Below are positions 41,847 to 50,920 of a DNA stretch of 64,000 nt, piece after piece; positions within the stretch are counted from its first letter, which is position 1, and the number at the start of each line of letters is the position of its first letter. Where the stretch lies: assembly GCA_964441265.1 (NCBI GenBank), contig CAYYKJ010000007.1, positions 1-64,000 of the forward strand. Reading direction: 5' to 3'. Source of the DNA: JAFGDH01 sp964441265 (GTDB lineage Archaea; Aenigmatarchaeota; Aenigmatarchaeia; QMZP01; QMZT01). The notes beneath the pieces were generated by a model, which had not been told where the DNA came from, did not search any database, and saw only the letters and a list, made by a program, of their open reading frames with translations. The position numbers were made by a program, and so were the translations under genes.

Positions 41847-43085
41847 ATGCTTGAGGATATTTTGTTCAACGGACTGTATTACATCCTGATATACGTGACT
41901 CTGTTCATATCCGTTTTCTGGTTCATGATATTCTTCGAGAAAAAGGACAGTATGACCAGAGACCCGGCGAAGCTCAAAAGGACACCCGGCCTGACCATGA
42001 TAGTCCCGGCTTACAACGAGGAAAAGAACCTGGGCAGGACCGTGGACTCCGTCCTGGGACAACATTATCCGAAAAACAAGCTGAAGGTCATAATAGTCGA
42101 CGACGCCTCCACCGACGGGACTGCCGCCGTGGGAAGGGAATACGCGGAAAAGTATCCCAACGTCAGGTTCTTCAGGCACAGGAAAAACAGGAGGAAGGCC
42201 GCTGCCACCAACACCGGACTCAGGCACGTGGATACGGAACTGGTCGGGTTCATAGACGCGGACACCGTTCTTGAGGAAAGGGACGCCCTCGTCCGCTCGA
42301 TATCCTATTTCGGAAACAAGAAAACGGGAAGCGTCATAGCTACTATAAAGCCCATGGACACCAGGACGTTCTCCCAGAAGCTCCAGAAGATAGAGTACAC
42401 CTTCACCGCCCTCGTGAGGAAGCTCCTGACCTTTCTGGGGGCGCTCTACATGACTCCCGCCTTCGCCCTTTACAGGACAAATCTCGTGAGGGAACTGGGG
42501 GGATGGGACGAGGAGAATTTCACCGAGGACCTGGAGATGGGCCTCAGGCTGCAGAACGAGGGCTATAAGATAGAGATGTCGATGAACGCGGCCGTCAAAA
42601 CGGACACCCCTGCCTCATTCAGCAAGTTCTGGAACCAGCGCATAAGGTGGGCCAGGGGATTCGTGCACAATTCCAGAAAATACACCCATATCTTCTTCGG
42701 GAGGAGCTTTGGTCACCTCGGATGGTTCGTTCTTCCCACCCAGTATCTGGTAGTGCTGCTGGCCATACCGGTTTTCCTTTATGGATTTTTTGACGCTCTC
42801 GATTCAGCGTACAGGACCGTGGTCAATTACTCTCTCATAGGTTTCGATGTACCTTACATACTTTCCCACCCCCTCAGCATTAATTTCAATTTCTTCAACC
42901 TTTCGCTGTTCCTCGTCACCCTGGTGGCCCTGGCAGCCCTTATAAGAATCGGCAGCAAACAAATCAACGAAAGCATAAACAAGCTCGAATACATACTTTA
43001 CATACCCCTCTATCCCCTGGTGAACATGCTGGTGTGGATGTGCGTGTTTTACCACGAGATCCGGAGAAGTGAGTACAAATGGTGA
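41847..43085 (+). CDS. Processive GT2 glycosyltransferase (BcsA/NodC-like)
   Basis: A 412-residue membrane GT2. One N-terminal helix, then the catalytic domain: TMIVPAYNEEKNLGRTVDSV, VIIVDDASTDGT, GFIDADTVLEE (DxD), FTEDLEMGLRLQNEGYKI (TED) and FWNQRIRWARGF (QxxRW), followed by three C-terminal helices. The D, D, ED, QRIRW set is that of processive synthases that polymerise a beta-linked glycan. Overlaps the next gene by 7 nt. Confidence 0.92.
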   Translation: MLEDILFNGLYYILIYVTLFISVFWFMIFFEKKDSMTRDPAKLKRTPGLTMIVPAYNEEKNLGRTVDSVLGQHYPKNKLKVIIVDDASTDGTAAVGREYAEKYPNVRFFRHRKNRRKAAATNTGLRHVDTELVGFIDADTVLEERDALVRSISYFGNKKTGSVIATIKPMDTRTFSQKLQKIEYTFTALVRKLLTFLGALYMTPAFALYRTNLVRELGGWDEENFTEDLEMGLRLQNEGYKIEMSMNAAVKTDTPASFSKFWNQRIRWARGFVHNSRKYTHIFFGRSFGHLGWFVLPTQYLVVLLAIPVFLYGFFDALDSAYRTVVNYSLIGFDVPYILSHPLSINFNFFNLSLFLVTLVALAALIRIGSKQINESINKLEYILYIPLYPLVNMLVWMCVFYHEIRRSEYKW

Positions 43086-43756
43086 AGAAGAAGAAAAGCC
43101 CTTATATCGTGGCAGGCGTGGTTTCCTTCGTGATATTCATAGTGGGGTTCCTCGTCGGCTTCGCCATGCTTGATTTCCAGCTGGAGAACATCAGGCTGGA
43201 GATGGACAGGAACGAGCTGGAACTGAAGAACATAAATCTGGAACTCATGCTTCTCGACAAACTGGGGGATGGGGAAAAGCTGTGCTCCTACCTCAACAGG
43301 AGGATAGAATACATAGACAGGAAGACCTGGGAGCTGGGCAACAAGATAGTCAACCCAGAAGAAATAAACCAGCAGTATTTCGACATGCTTTCCAGGAGGT
43401 ATTCCGTCTCGCTCATAGAGGACTGGCTTTTCTCCGAGGAGCTTTCCGAGAGATGCGAGACGAAGAGGGTGAACGTGCTTTATTTCTTCGAGAAGAATTC
43501 CGACCTGTGCCAGTCCCAGGGGTATGTGCTGGATTATCTGGTCGAGAAGGACAAGGAGAACTACCTACGCATATTCTCACTTGACAAGGACCTCGACGAG
43601 CCCGCCATACAGATACTGGTGGAGGCGTACGACATAGAGAAGGCCCCCACCGTGGTGGTGGAGGGCAACAAGTTCGAGGGATTCCGGACGAAAGAGGAAC
43701 TGATGAACATATTCTGTGCGATAAACAGCGATTTCTCTTTCTGCGTACCATCCTGA
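43079..43756 (+). CDS. Membrane-anchored thioredoxin-fold-like protein
   Basis: A 225-residue protein with one N-terminal membrane helix (residues ~8-31), a coiled segment (residues 35-60) and a C-terminal region resembling a degraded thioredoxin fold: KRVNVLYFFEKNSDLCQSQG and IEKAPTVVVEGNKFEGFRTK. The usual CxxC is replaced by a single Cys after DL, so disulphide exchange is doubtful. The tight overlap with the processive glycosyltransferase suggests it works with it on the cell surface. Confidence 0.65.
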   Translation: MVKKKKSPYIVAGVVSFVIFIVGFLVGFAMLDFQLENIRLEMDRNELELKNINLELMLLDKLGDGEKLCSYLNRRIEYIDRKTWELGNKIVNPEEINQQYFDMLSRRYSVSLIEDWLFSEELSERCETKRVNVLYFFEKNSDLCQSQGYVLDYLVEKDKENYLRIFSLDKDLDEPAIQILVEAYDIEKAPTVVVEGNKFEGFRTKEELMNIFCAINSDFSFCVPS

Positions 43757-43825
43757 ATCCGTTTCCTGCGGAGTTCTGATATACGTACCCCTGTCTGGGC
43801 ATCGAAAATAAAAAGAAAAAGGGGT

Positions 43826-43848
43826 AACGTAGGCGCAATGCCTACGTT
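43826..43848. terminator. Hairpin terminator between convergent genes
   Basis: Perfect 9-bp inverted repeat AACGTAGGC / GCCTACGTT with a 5-nt loop, flanked on the S-layer gene side (minus strand) by a pyrimidine-rich run (ccccttttt ... ttttt). It lies just after the S-layer stop codon and probably ends that abundant mRNA. Confidence 0.6.
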
Positions 43849-43864
43849 TTATTATTCAACGGAT

Positions 43865-46228
43865 TTATACGACTGCGCCTTTGTACTGGTCGCCTGACAG
43901 TGTAGCCATCTTGCTCGGCTTTATCACGTAGTTACCGATGAGGTCCCTAGTGTCAGCCGCCTGGTTACCTGCCACGATGAGCGCTTTCTGACCAGAACCG
44001 AACACGTCCTCTACGACCTCTATAAGGCCATTGCCCGACGTCTTGAGCGTGTCGTCCTCGAACCATGCTGTGCATGCGTCGGAGACGTTCCACTCGGTGT
44101 TGAGCAATTCCTTTACCAGAGTGTTTGCGCAGGGTCCGCCAACAAGGATAAGGTCCTTGTTAAGGGTGCTGGTCTGAGTTATCTCGCTCGGGAATTTGGC
44201 AACCGGGTTGGTTATTGGAACAGCTTCGCTGTATGTTCCTCCTGACGTTCCGCCAGTCGTGGATATCACCGGATCCGTCCCTATGGCTACGTTCGCGTAT
44301 GCCGGCCTTGTTCCTGGGTAGTACAGAGTCATCTTGTCGGAGTCGGTGTCTCTCTCTATGAAGGTACCGTAGTTGGATACGGCCCTGTAGAGCTTCTCTG
44401 TCCCGACCTGGTTCTCTGTCGGACCTGATGCCATTGTTACTGTGGCGATTTCCTGTGTGCTTCCGTCCCAGTTAGCAAGGAACTTCAGGGCCTGCCCTGA
44501 AGGCTCGTTTCCGCTGATGGAATACAACGGGCTCTCCGTGAAGGTCATGTTACCTACCTGGCTGAGGTCGATCTTTCCCTGTTCTTTCGTGTAAAGGTAC
44601 ACGTTCTCGTTGTCCACGATCGAACCGTTGCCGTTGAGGTCAACAGCTACCTCGTGAGAGGTGTCGTTGTATTTCAATACGAACTGGTTCGCACCCACTA
44701 TCAGGTTACCGTCATACAGGTTTGATGAACCGGTGTATGCGACCTCGTATTCGTCACCGCTTCCAAGATCCGTGAAAGTGAGGATCTTGTTGGTGTCGTC
44801 GTACGAGGAGTACCTGAGCAGGTACGATTTCTTGTCCTTGTCGAGTCCGAAGTACTCGTATCTGGCTATCCAGTCAGCGTCTGCCGGGACCGATATGTTG
44901 GGCTCCTGAACGTGGAACGCTTTTGAACCGTCCCCGTACTTCCAGCCCGAGCTGTAATAGAACACGTCTTTTGCGTATTCCGTGCTGTCGTCGTTCGTGA
45001 AGGTCAGTTTCACCTTGGTCGTACCGTCCTTCGCGAAGACAACCTTGTCCCTGTCGCTGCCTGTAAGTGCTGGTGTCATGCCTTCGAGCGCATACTTGAA
45101 GTTACCGAACAGCGGGTCCGTGTGGGAAGTCCCATCCGTGAGGTAGACTGTGTCTTCCGGAGCGACAGAGAATGTTAGCGAGTTTATCTCTGCGTTCTGC
45201 GTGCCGCCCTGTACGAAGTCTACGCTGGAACTCGTCATAAGGTCGTCGTTCTTTTTGACGGAGTTGTCAGTATCTGACAGCTCGATCTTGTCGCTCCCTA
45301 TGAAAAGCTCCACCGAACCGCTTGACTGGTCGGCTCCGGTGTACACAAGGCTTACCTGGCTGACGTATACGTTTGTGCTAATGCCAGATGCCAGTGTGTA
45401 TGAATTACCGGAAGCCCATCCGTACGTCGGCGGATTGGCTCCGTTTACCTGCACGTATGCCGTTGTTCCTGCACTGTCCCAACCGACAAGGCTGAGCGTG
45501 TAGTCGGTACCTCCGACCGTGACCGTTTCCTCATCTCCTGAGCCCGAAAGCGTAACGGTCTGAGCGCCGCTGGCCGCGTAAAGGGTCAGGGATGTGTTCG
45601 TCGGGTTCGGACCTATCTTGTATTCAGTGCCGAACATTTCTACTGACTTATCTTCGGCATCCGAAGGGTTCAGTCCGCCGAGGAAGATCACTTTCAGATC
45701 GTATGTGGTCGAGGTGTCGAACTTCACGTTGAGCACCGGCTCATCCCAGTCGTCCGGACTCTCGTCATAAAGGACCTTGTGGGTTCCGAGGTTAACCAAC
45801 TGAAGGTAGTTGACGCTCGGGTTCGTCTGAACGCTGCCCTTTGCAAGCATGTCGGGCATTTCAGAGTCCGTAAGGCTTGTCTTTATGGTCGAGAAGGCCA
45901 GATTAAGGTACGGGTAGTCGCTGGCGCTCTTCAACAGTATTCCGTTGGTAACTGATGTCTCCCCTGATGTCGAAGGGATCGATTTCTCTTCGACTGCGTA
46001 GTTTGAAACCAGGCTTGCCGCGATGTCTGCTGCACCCACCACATCTGTGGTGTCAACACCGGAACCAACCACTATGGCTGGTGATGTAAGTGTGCTTGTG
46101 GCAGAATCGGCCACCACGTATGGTGAAAGACCCTGGTCCAGGGTAGTTGCTGCAAAGGCTCCGAAAGCCAGTGTTGCTCCTGCTGCTATTGTTGCCAAAC
46201 CTCCTGCGATTAATTGCTTGATTTTCAT
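43865..46228 (-). CDS. S-layer protein
   Basis: A 787-residue secreted protein that should form the cell-wall lattice. The N-terminus MKIKQLIAGGLATIAAGATL ending LAFGAFA is a signal peptide. The next segment, SPAIVVGSGVDTTDVVGAAD, and the C-terminal DLILVGGPCANTLVKELLN with ALIVAGNQAADTRDLIGNYV match the S-layer N and C domains of methanococcal/DPANN S-layer proteins. The middle is beta-rich and Ser/Thr/Gly-rich; the mature protein is acidic. A strong ribosome-binding site and a terminator suggest very high expression. The neighbouring glycosyltransferases may decorate it. Confidence 0.9.
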   Translation of the reverse strand: MKIKQLIAGGLATIAAGATLAFGAFAATTLDQGLSPYVVADSATSTLTSPAIVVGSGVDTTDVVGAADIAASLVSNYAVEEKSIPSTSGETSVTNGILLKSASDYPYLNLAFSTIKTSLTDSEMPDMLAKGSVQTNPSVNYLQLVNLGTHKVLYDESPDDWDEPVLNVKFDTSTTYDLKVIFLGGLNPSDAEDKSVEMFGTEYKIGPNPTNTSLTLYAASGAQTVTLSGSGDEETVTVGGTDYTLSLVGWDSAGTTAYVQVNGANPPTYGWASGNSYTLASGISTNVYVSQVSLVYTGADQSSGSVELFIGSDKIELSDTDNSVKKNDDLMTSSSVDFVQGGTQNAEINSLTFSVAPEDTVYLTDGTSHTDPLFGNFKYALEGMTPALTGSDRDKVVFAKDGTTKVKLTFTNDDSTEYAKDVFYYSSGWKYGDGSKAFHVQEPNISVPADADWIARYEYFGLDKDKKSYLLRYSSYDDTNKILTFTDLGSGDEYEVAYTGSSNLYDGNLIVGANQFVLKYNDTSHEVAVDLNGNGSIVDNENVYLYTKEQGKIDLSQVGNMTFTESPLYSISGNEPSGQALKFLANWDGSTQEIATVTMASGPTENQVGTEKLYRAVSNYGTFIERDTDSDKMTLYYPGTRPAYANVAIGTDPVISTTGGTSGGTYSEAVPITNPVAKFPSEITQTSTLNKDLILVGGPCANTLVKELLNTEWNVSDACTAWFEDDTLKTSGNGLIEVVEDVFGSGQKALIVAGNQAADTRDLIGNYVIKPSKMATLSGDQYKGAVV

Positions 46229-46235
46229 ATCATAT

Positions 46236-46310
46236 CTCCTCCTATGTTATATTTTGAGCCCTATGGGCTCTTCGTGATAAATTGTTTGTTCGATGGGGTA
46301 TATATAACTT
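46236..46310 (-). promoter_or_regulatory. S-layer gene promoter and leader with hairpin and strong SD
   Basis: Reading the minus strand: TATA box gttatatatacc (46298-46310), then a ~45-65-nt leader with a GAGCCC/GGGCTC hairpin (46257-46271, 3-nt loop), then the Shine-Dalgarno AGGAGGAGA (46236-46244) 7 nt before the ATG. Most genes here look leaderless, so this leader is exceptional and probably stabilises and boosts the S-layer mRNA. Confidence 0.7.
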
Positions 46311-46437
46311 CATTGAAACAGTTATATGGACCGTTCCATCTGGATTTAATAATATTTATATGGACTCATAATAGTTTTTTTGATGTTTTAATTGTTCCAA
46401 AAAGATTTAAAATCCTTTTTTGGCTATTTAATAGATT

Positions 46438-47292
46438 TTAAACTATTATTAGTATTATATCTCCGATTAAAAACGTTATTATCGTGGTGAGCAGGAAAAC
46501 AGGAGCGAACCGGACACCCTCTTTTATACACACGAACTTCCTGTTCTTTCGTATCTTTTCCACCTCCTCCTTTTCGAGTCCTCTCCACTTGTCATCGAGG
46601 ACAACGTCCCCCTCCCTGAGTTCTGAGACGGGAATCCTCTTCTTGAACATGTCCTTCTCTATCAACCTGGCGTAACTCGTGAAAATGAGTATGAAAGAAA
46701 GCAGGAAGGGAAGCATTAGCATGGTGGGCATTGAGGCGGGGGGTATGCCGAAAGTAATCGAAAGGTACATCACGGAAAGATAGCTGCCCAGGAAAAATAC
46801 CGCCACGAAAAATCCGTATCTCTTTGAATCATTTCTGATTTCCCTGAGGAAGGATTTCCTGAGCTTTCTGCTTCTGTATCCCAGTAAGAGGGAATAGCAT
46901 ATCAGGTAGAAGAGCGAAACGAAGAGGAAGTTCAGGAGGAGGGCCAGCGGAAGGTTGAACGTCACCGGGACCTCGAATCCCGTCATGTCAGGGAAGAGGA
47001 ATCCCATCGCTCCGAGGAGCCACGCATCTCCGTCTCCCCACTGCTTGAGGAAATACATGACCAGACCAAGCCCCAGGAACAGGCAGCCCACCATCACAGA
47101 ATTCGCCAGCAGGGAGAAGTCGGAGTAGAGGAAAGAGAATACCGCCCTCGCCGCCAGGGCCGAGATTATCATGGAATACGGGAGCCAGTCGGGGAATTCC
47201 GTATACCTGAGATCCCAGTAGCTCCCAGCCGAAAACCCGGCCAAACCGATTATCAAGGACACTATCCAGAGCATAATAATATATGACTGCAT
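46438..47292 (-). CDS. Archaeal prepilin/prearchaellin peptidase (A24)
   Basis: A 284-residue membrane aspartyl protease with about seven helices. The two catalytic Asp sites are visible: SYWDLRYTEFPDW near residue 27 and the GxGD motif KQWGDGDAWLLGAMGFLF in the second. It cleaves class III signal peptides of pilins or archaellins at the inner membrane face. A cytoplasmic-looking loop with the segment DVVLDDKWRGLEKEEVEK resembles FlaK-type enzymes. No pilin gene is nearby. Confidence 0.88.
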   Translation of the reverse strand: MQSYIIMLWIVSLIIGLAGFSAGSYWDLRYTEFPDWLPYSMIISALAARAVFSFLYSDFSLLANSVMVGCLFLGLGLVMYFLKQWGDGDAWLLGAMGFLFPDMTGFEVPVTFNLPLALLLNFLFVSLFYLICYSLLLGYRSRKLRKSFLREIRNDSKRYGFFVAVFFLGSYLSVMYLSITFGIPPASMPTMLMLPFLLSFILIFTSYARLIEKDMFKKRIPVSELREGDVVLDDKWRGLEKEEVEKIRKNRKFVCIKEGVRFAPVFLLTTIITFLIGDIILIIV

Positions 47293-47310
47293 CTGAATAA
47301 ATGTTTTAGA

Positions 47311-48150
47311 TCATTCGAGACGTTTTTCGTATTCTTCTATAAACGTATCGAATTCTTTTTGATCGAATGTTTCCTTCCATGGCGGTTTCAAATTATCTTT
47401 ATAATTTACAAATCTTTCCAGTTCTTTCATTCTAGATTCCCAGTTCAATTTACTTGGTTTAAGGTGCCTGTCCACAAGCTCCCAGTCCAGTATCATAATG
47501 CCGAAGGGATTATTTTTTTCGGGCCTCATGAGGTAAACATTTCCGGGGTGGAAATCCCTTTGAAGAATTCCCTTTTCATCCATGGTACCGTGCATCTTTA
47601 TCATTGTCTCAGAAAGAGGTTCGATTACAATCCTTTTCATTTCTTCGGATGAGAGATTCACATGACCCTTTGTTTTAAGGAAATCGTCTAGGAACGATCC
47701 CGGTGGGTATTGTCTCATGACAATGTAAAAATTTGGAGATTCGTGTAAATTTAGTCCTGATAATATCACTTCAGAAGAAGTTCTTATCAATCTCAAATTG
47801 TGTACGTTAGAGGAAGAATATATTTCATTGAGTCCCCTTTCCTCTACCATCTTCTCTTTGTCTTTTCTTGTAATATCGTGCATCAAGTCAATGTTCTTGG
47901 CGGGTTCCATTCTCTTGATATATAAGTTCCTGTTACCTTTCCTCCATTCTAGTATGGTCGACCTGTCACCTTCATAGACAGTCCGTTTTATTTCCCCTGT
48001 TTTTATTTTTTCTTCCAAAAACCCTCTCGGGTTCCTTTTGAAATCAATCGGTAACTTGAAATCAATTATTGGATTATATATTTCTCTGCCCAATTTCAGA
48101 TGTCCATAACTTTCTAGTACATCTTTTTTGTGAAATTTTGTTTTTTCCAT
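47311..48150 (-). CDS. Protein-kinase-fold protein (lipopolysaccharide-kinase/RIO-like)
   Basis: A 279-residue protein from MEKTKFHKKD (an ATG two codons upstream is also open). Kinase features: a VAIK-like Lys in NLYIKRM, the hinge YIVMRQYPPGSFLDDFL, a catalytic loop GILQRDFHPGNVYLM and a metal-binding ILDWELVD in place of DFG. This resembles aminoglycoside/Kdo or RIO-type kinases; the substrate is unknown. AT-rich codon use differs from the GC-richer neighbours, so it may be acquired. Confidence 0.78.
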   Translation of the reverse strand: MEKTKFHKKDVLESYGHLKLGREIYNPIIDFKLPIDFKRNPRGFLEEKIKTGEIKRTVYEGDRSTILEWRKGNRNLYIKRMEPAKNIDLMHDITRKDKEKMVEERGLNEIYSSSNVHNLRLIRTSSEVILSGLNLHESPNFYIVMRQYPPGSFLDDFLKTKGHVNLSSEEMKRIVIEPLSETMIKMHGTMDEKGILQRDFHPGNVYLMRPEKNNPFGIMILDWELVDRHLKPSKLNWESRMKELERFVNYKDNLKPPWKETFDQKEFDTFIEEYEKRLE

Positions 48151-48253
48151 AACCAAATAAGCAAAAGTTTATTTATAAATGGTTACTATTTAGTAGTTAT
48201 TTTTTATAATTCGCATATAAATTTAAAGATTAGAATAAAGAAATTGATAACAC

Positions 48254-48446
48254 GGGGTTATGGTGTAGCTTGGTCTAGCTGATCCCTGGTGGGACAGGCG
48301 CCAAAAGCATCGGAGCTTCGGGCCAATTCCGCTCTAACGGGCGGGATAGCGAAACGGCTTCAGACCTGGGTTCAAAAGCGCGGTAATCGAAACAACTGTT
48401 TCCGCGGGGAATATTCCCGCCTGCGCGGACATTCCCAGTAACCCCA
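48254..48446 (+). tRNA. tRNA-Pro(CGG) with three introns
   Basis: Exons 48254-48275, 48307-48322, 48356-48376 and 48433-48446 join to a 73-nt tRNA. Acceptor GGGGTTA/TAACCCC with A73, anticodon stem GGAGC/GCTTC, loop TTCGGGG (anticodon CGG), T arm CTGGG-TTCAAAT-CCCAG. Intron 1 (48276-48306, 31 nt) lies in the D loop, central TTGG/CCAA; its borders are least certain because A21 is lost in this version. Intron 2 (48323-48355, 33 nt) is at 37/38, central TTCG/CGAA, bulges GGC and ACG. Intron 3 (48377-48432, 56 nt) is in the T loop at 59/60, bulges AAA and ATT. CCA not encoded. Confidence 0.9.
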
Positions 48447-48471
48447 TTAGAAAGCATTTATTCACGGTGAT

Positions 48472-48591
48472 TTAGAACAGGCCCTTGATGAAGAGCACCG
48501 TGGTCACCAGGACGGTGAAGCATATGAGGAAGAAAGCCCCCTGAATGAATGCCATCCTCATGAATTCGTTTTCGGTTTTTATTTTTTCCAT
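48472..48591 (-). CDS. Tiny single-helix membrane protein
   Basis: A 39-residue protein: a polar start (MEKIKTENEFMRM), one hydrophobic helix (FIQGAFFLICFTVLVTTVLF) and a short IKGLF end. The reading frame has a good TATA-like context and ordinary GC codon bias. It is similar in size and plan to subunits of membrane complexes, but no family is recognised. It lies between tRNA-Pro and EF-2. Confidence 0.5.
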   Translation of the reverse strand: MEKIKTENEFMRMAFIQGAFFLICFTVLVTTVLFIKGLF

Positions 48592-48667
48592 AGAAACCAT
48601 TCCTGTAGGATTATGGTATTGTATCCCAAGAATATATGATGCTCCTAAAAAAATATTTTTTTTAAAA

Positions 48668-50842
48668 TTATTCTATTCCCTTCCGGGACTTTATCTGGTT
48701 TATCACCTTCTGCTCCAGGTCCTTGGTGAGCGGCTCGTGTATGACGTCTATCAGCCAGTAGAATCCGAGTCCGGAAGTAGAGGACTTCAGAGATGAGTTG
48801 AAACCGAACATGTCCGCCACCGGAAGCTTGGCCTTTATGGTGGTGGTCCCCCTCTCGTCCTTCATTTCGAGTATCTGTCCCCTCCTGTTCTGGACCTCCT
48901 TCATGGCCCCGCTGACCTGCTCCGTGGGGACGTCTATCCTTATTATCTGTTTCGGCTCGAGTATGTACGCCCCGGCCTTTATCATGGCGTTCCTCATTGC
49001 CGACCTGGTGGCGGGTATCACCTGGGCGGGACCCCTGTGTATGGCATCCTCGTGGAGCTTCGCGTCCACGATCTTGATTTTGACGCCGGTGCAGGGCTCC
49101 CTTGCCAGAGGACCCTCGCTCATGGCCTCGGTGAAGGACTGCTTGAGCATCTCCATCACCTCGAGTATGGCCTGAACCCCCCTGGTCATGTCTATGAATA
49201 TGCATTTGTTGTGAATGAGCTTGATCTTCTTGGACTCGTCCCTGTCGAATCCCAGCTCAACCAGCTGGTCCTGAAGTTCGACCATCTTCTTTTTCACTTC
49301 CATGTCCTGGATTTCCCCTCTCATCATCGCCTGGTAGACCTTCGGTTCGAGCGGCTCCGCGACCATGTAGAACCTGTTGTGCTTGTTGGGCGATTTCCCC
49401 TCCACGGGGGACGGGGTCATGGATTTCACGGATTCCCTGTATATGACTATGGGAGAGGAAACGTCGACGTCTATGTTCTCTTCCTTCAGCGGCCTCTCTA
49501 TCTTTGCGTTTATGTGTAGCTCTCCCAGGCCGGAGACCAGGTATTCGCCTGTCTCCTCGTTTATCTTGACTTCAAGGGTAGGGTCTTCCTTTCCGGTCCT
49601 TCTGAGGAACTCGATGAGCTTGGAGAGCTGCTTGGGGCTCTTGGGCTCTATGGCCTTGGTCACCACGGGCTCGAATATGTGCCTTATGGACTCGAAACTG
49701 GGCATTTCGTTGTCCGGATCGCTTATGGTTTCCCCGGAGTATGCCTCCTTCAGTCCCACTATACCGACTATGTTGCCCGCATCCACTTCCTCCATGTTGA
49801 CCCTCTGCTGGCCCTTGTAAACGGAAACCTGCTGGAGCTTTTGCGTCTGTTTGCTCCCGACAAGCAGGACCTCTTGGCCGGTCTTCATCTTCCCGGAGAA
49901 TATCCTCACCGTGGCCACGTAACCGGCATGCGGGTCGGGGTAAAGTTTGGTCACGACTCCCGCCAGCTTACCGTCAGGATCGCATTTCATCATGTCCTTG
50001 GCAACTTCTGATTCGTTGCTCCCGGGCCATATCTTCGGGATCCTGTAGGCCTGGGATTCGAGAGGATCGGGGAGGTGCTTGATGACCATGTTGAGGACTA
50101 TCTCGTGAAGGGGGGCTTTCTCTGCCAGCTCCTTCTCCCCCTCCGCCCCCTTCTCGGTCATCTCTATTATGTCCTTGAAGCTCATCCCCGTCTTCTTCAT
50201 GAAGGGTATTGAGATGGCCCAGTTCTTCACGGCGGATCCGAATGCAACGCCGCCGTCGTTGACGCTGACCATCCATTTGTTCTTGTATTCCTTCTCGGCG
50301 TATTTCTGTATGAGCATGTTGACTTCGGTTATTATCTTCTTGAACTTTTCCTGCATATCCTCGGGTGTCAGCTTTAGCTCCTTTATCAGCCTGTCCACCT
50401 TGTTTATGAAAAGTATCGGCTTCACCCGCTCCTTGAGGGCCTGCCTGATGACCGTTTCGGTCTGGGGCATGCACCCCTCCACGGCGTCTGTGACCACCAC
50501 AACGCCGTCGACGGCCCTCATTGCCCTGGTGACATCTCCCCCGAAGTCCACGTGGCCTGGGGTGTCTATGAGGTTGATGAGATACTTTTGTCCCTCCCAG
50601 TCGTGCACCATTGATACGTTTGCAGAATAAATCGTTATTCCCCTTTCCTGTTCCTGCTCCACGAAATCCATCGCCAGCTGCTGGCCGGCAAGTTCGCTGG
50701 ATATCATGCCGGCTCCCGCTAGCAGGTTGTCGGAAAGGGTGGTTTTTCCGTGATCTATATGGGCCACTATTCCTATGTTTCTGATCTGCTCGGGCTTCCT
50801 CATCAGTTCCTTGACGAGAAGATTCATGTTTTCCTTGGTCAT
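48668..50842 (-). CDS. fusA: Translation elongation factor EF-2
   Basis: A 724-residue GTPase that drives ribosomal translocation. G1 AHIDHGKTTLSDNLLA, G3 DTPGHVDFGGDVTRAMRAVD, G4 NKVDRLI. Domain IV begins at VDVSSPIVIYRESV. The diphthamide loop near the C-terminus includes DVTLHEDAIHRG-like KIVDAKLHEDAIHRGPAQVI with the modifiable His; the diphthine synthase needed for it is encoded at 62684. Last gene of the long ribosomal cluster, after uS7. Confidence 0.98.
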   Translation of the reverse strand: MTKENMNLLVKELMRKPEQIRNIGIVAHIDHGKTTLSDNLLAGAGMISSELAGQQLAMDFVEQEQERGITIYSANVSMVHDWEGQKYLINLIDTPGHVDFGGDVTRAMRAVDGVVVVTDAVEGCMPQTETVIRQALKERVKPILFINKVDRLIKELKLTPEDMQEKFKKIITEVNMLIQKYAEKEYKNKWMVSVNDGGVAFGSAVKNWAISIPFMKKTGMSFKDIIEMTEKGAEGEKELAEKAPLHEIVLNMVIKHLPDPLESQAYRIPKIWPGSNESEVAKDMMKCDPDGKLAGVVTKLYPDPHAGYVATVRIFSGKMKTGQEVLLVGSKQTQKLQQVSVYKGQQRVNMEEVDAGNIVGIVGLKEAYSGETISDPDNEMPSFESIRHIFEPVVTKAIEPKSPKQLSKLIEFLRRTGKEDPTLEVKINEETGEYLVSGLGELHINAKIERPLKEENIDVDVSSPIVIYRESVKSMTPSPVEGKSPNKHNRFYMVAEPLEPKVYQAMMRGEIQDMEVKKKMVELQDQLVELGFDRDESKKIKLIHNKCIFIDMTRGVQAILEVMEMLKQSFTEAMSEGPLAREPCTGVKIKIVDAKLHEDAIHRGPAQVIPATRSAMRNAMIKAGAYILEPKQIIRIDVPTEQVSGAMKEVQNRRGQILEMKDERGTTTIKAKLPVADMFGFNSSLKSSTSGLGFYWLIDVIHEPLTKDLEQKVINQIKSRKGIE

Positions 50843-50920
50843 TTCAAATCACAATTTCTTTAATTTGTAGATAATATATATAAATGTTAGCAGCGAGAAT
50901 CAGCAGGCGTCCGGGAAGGA

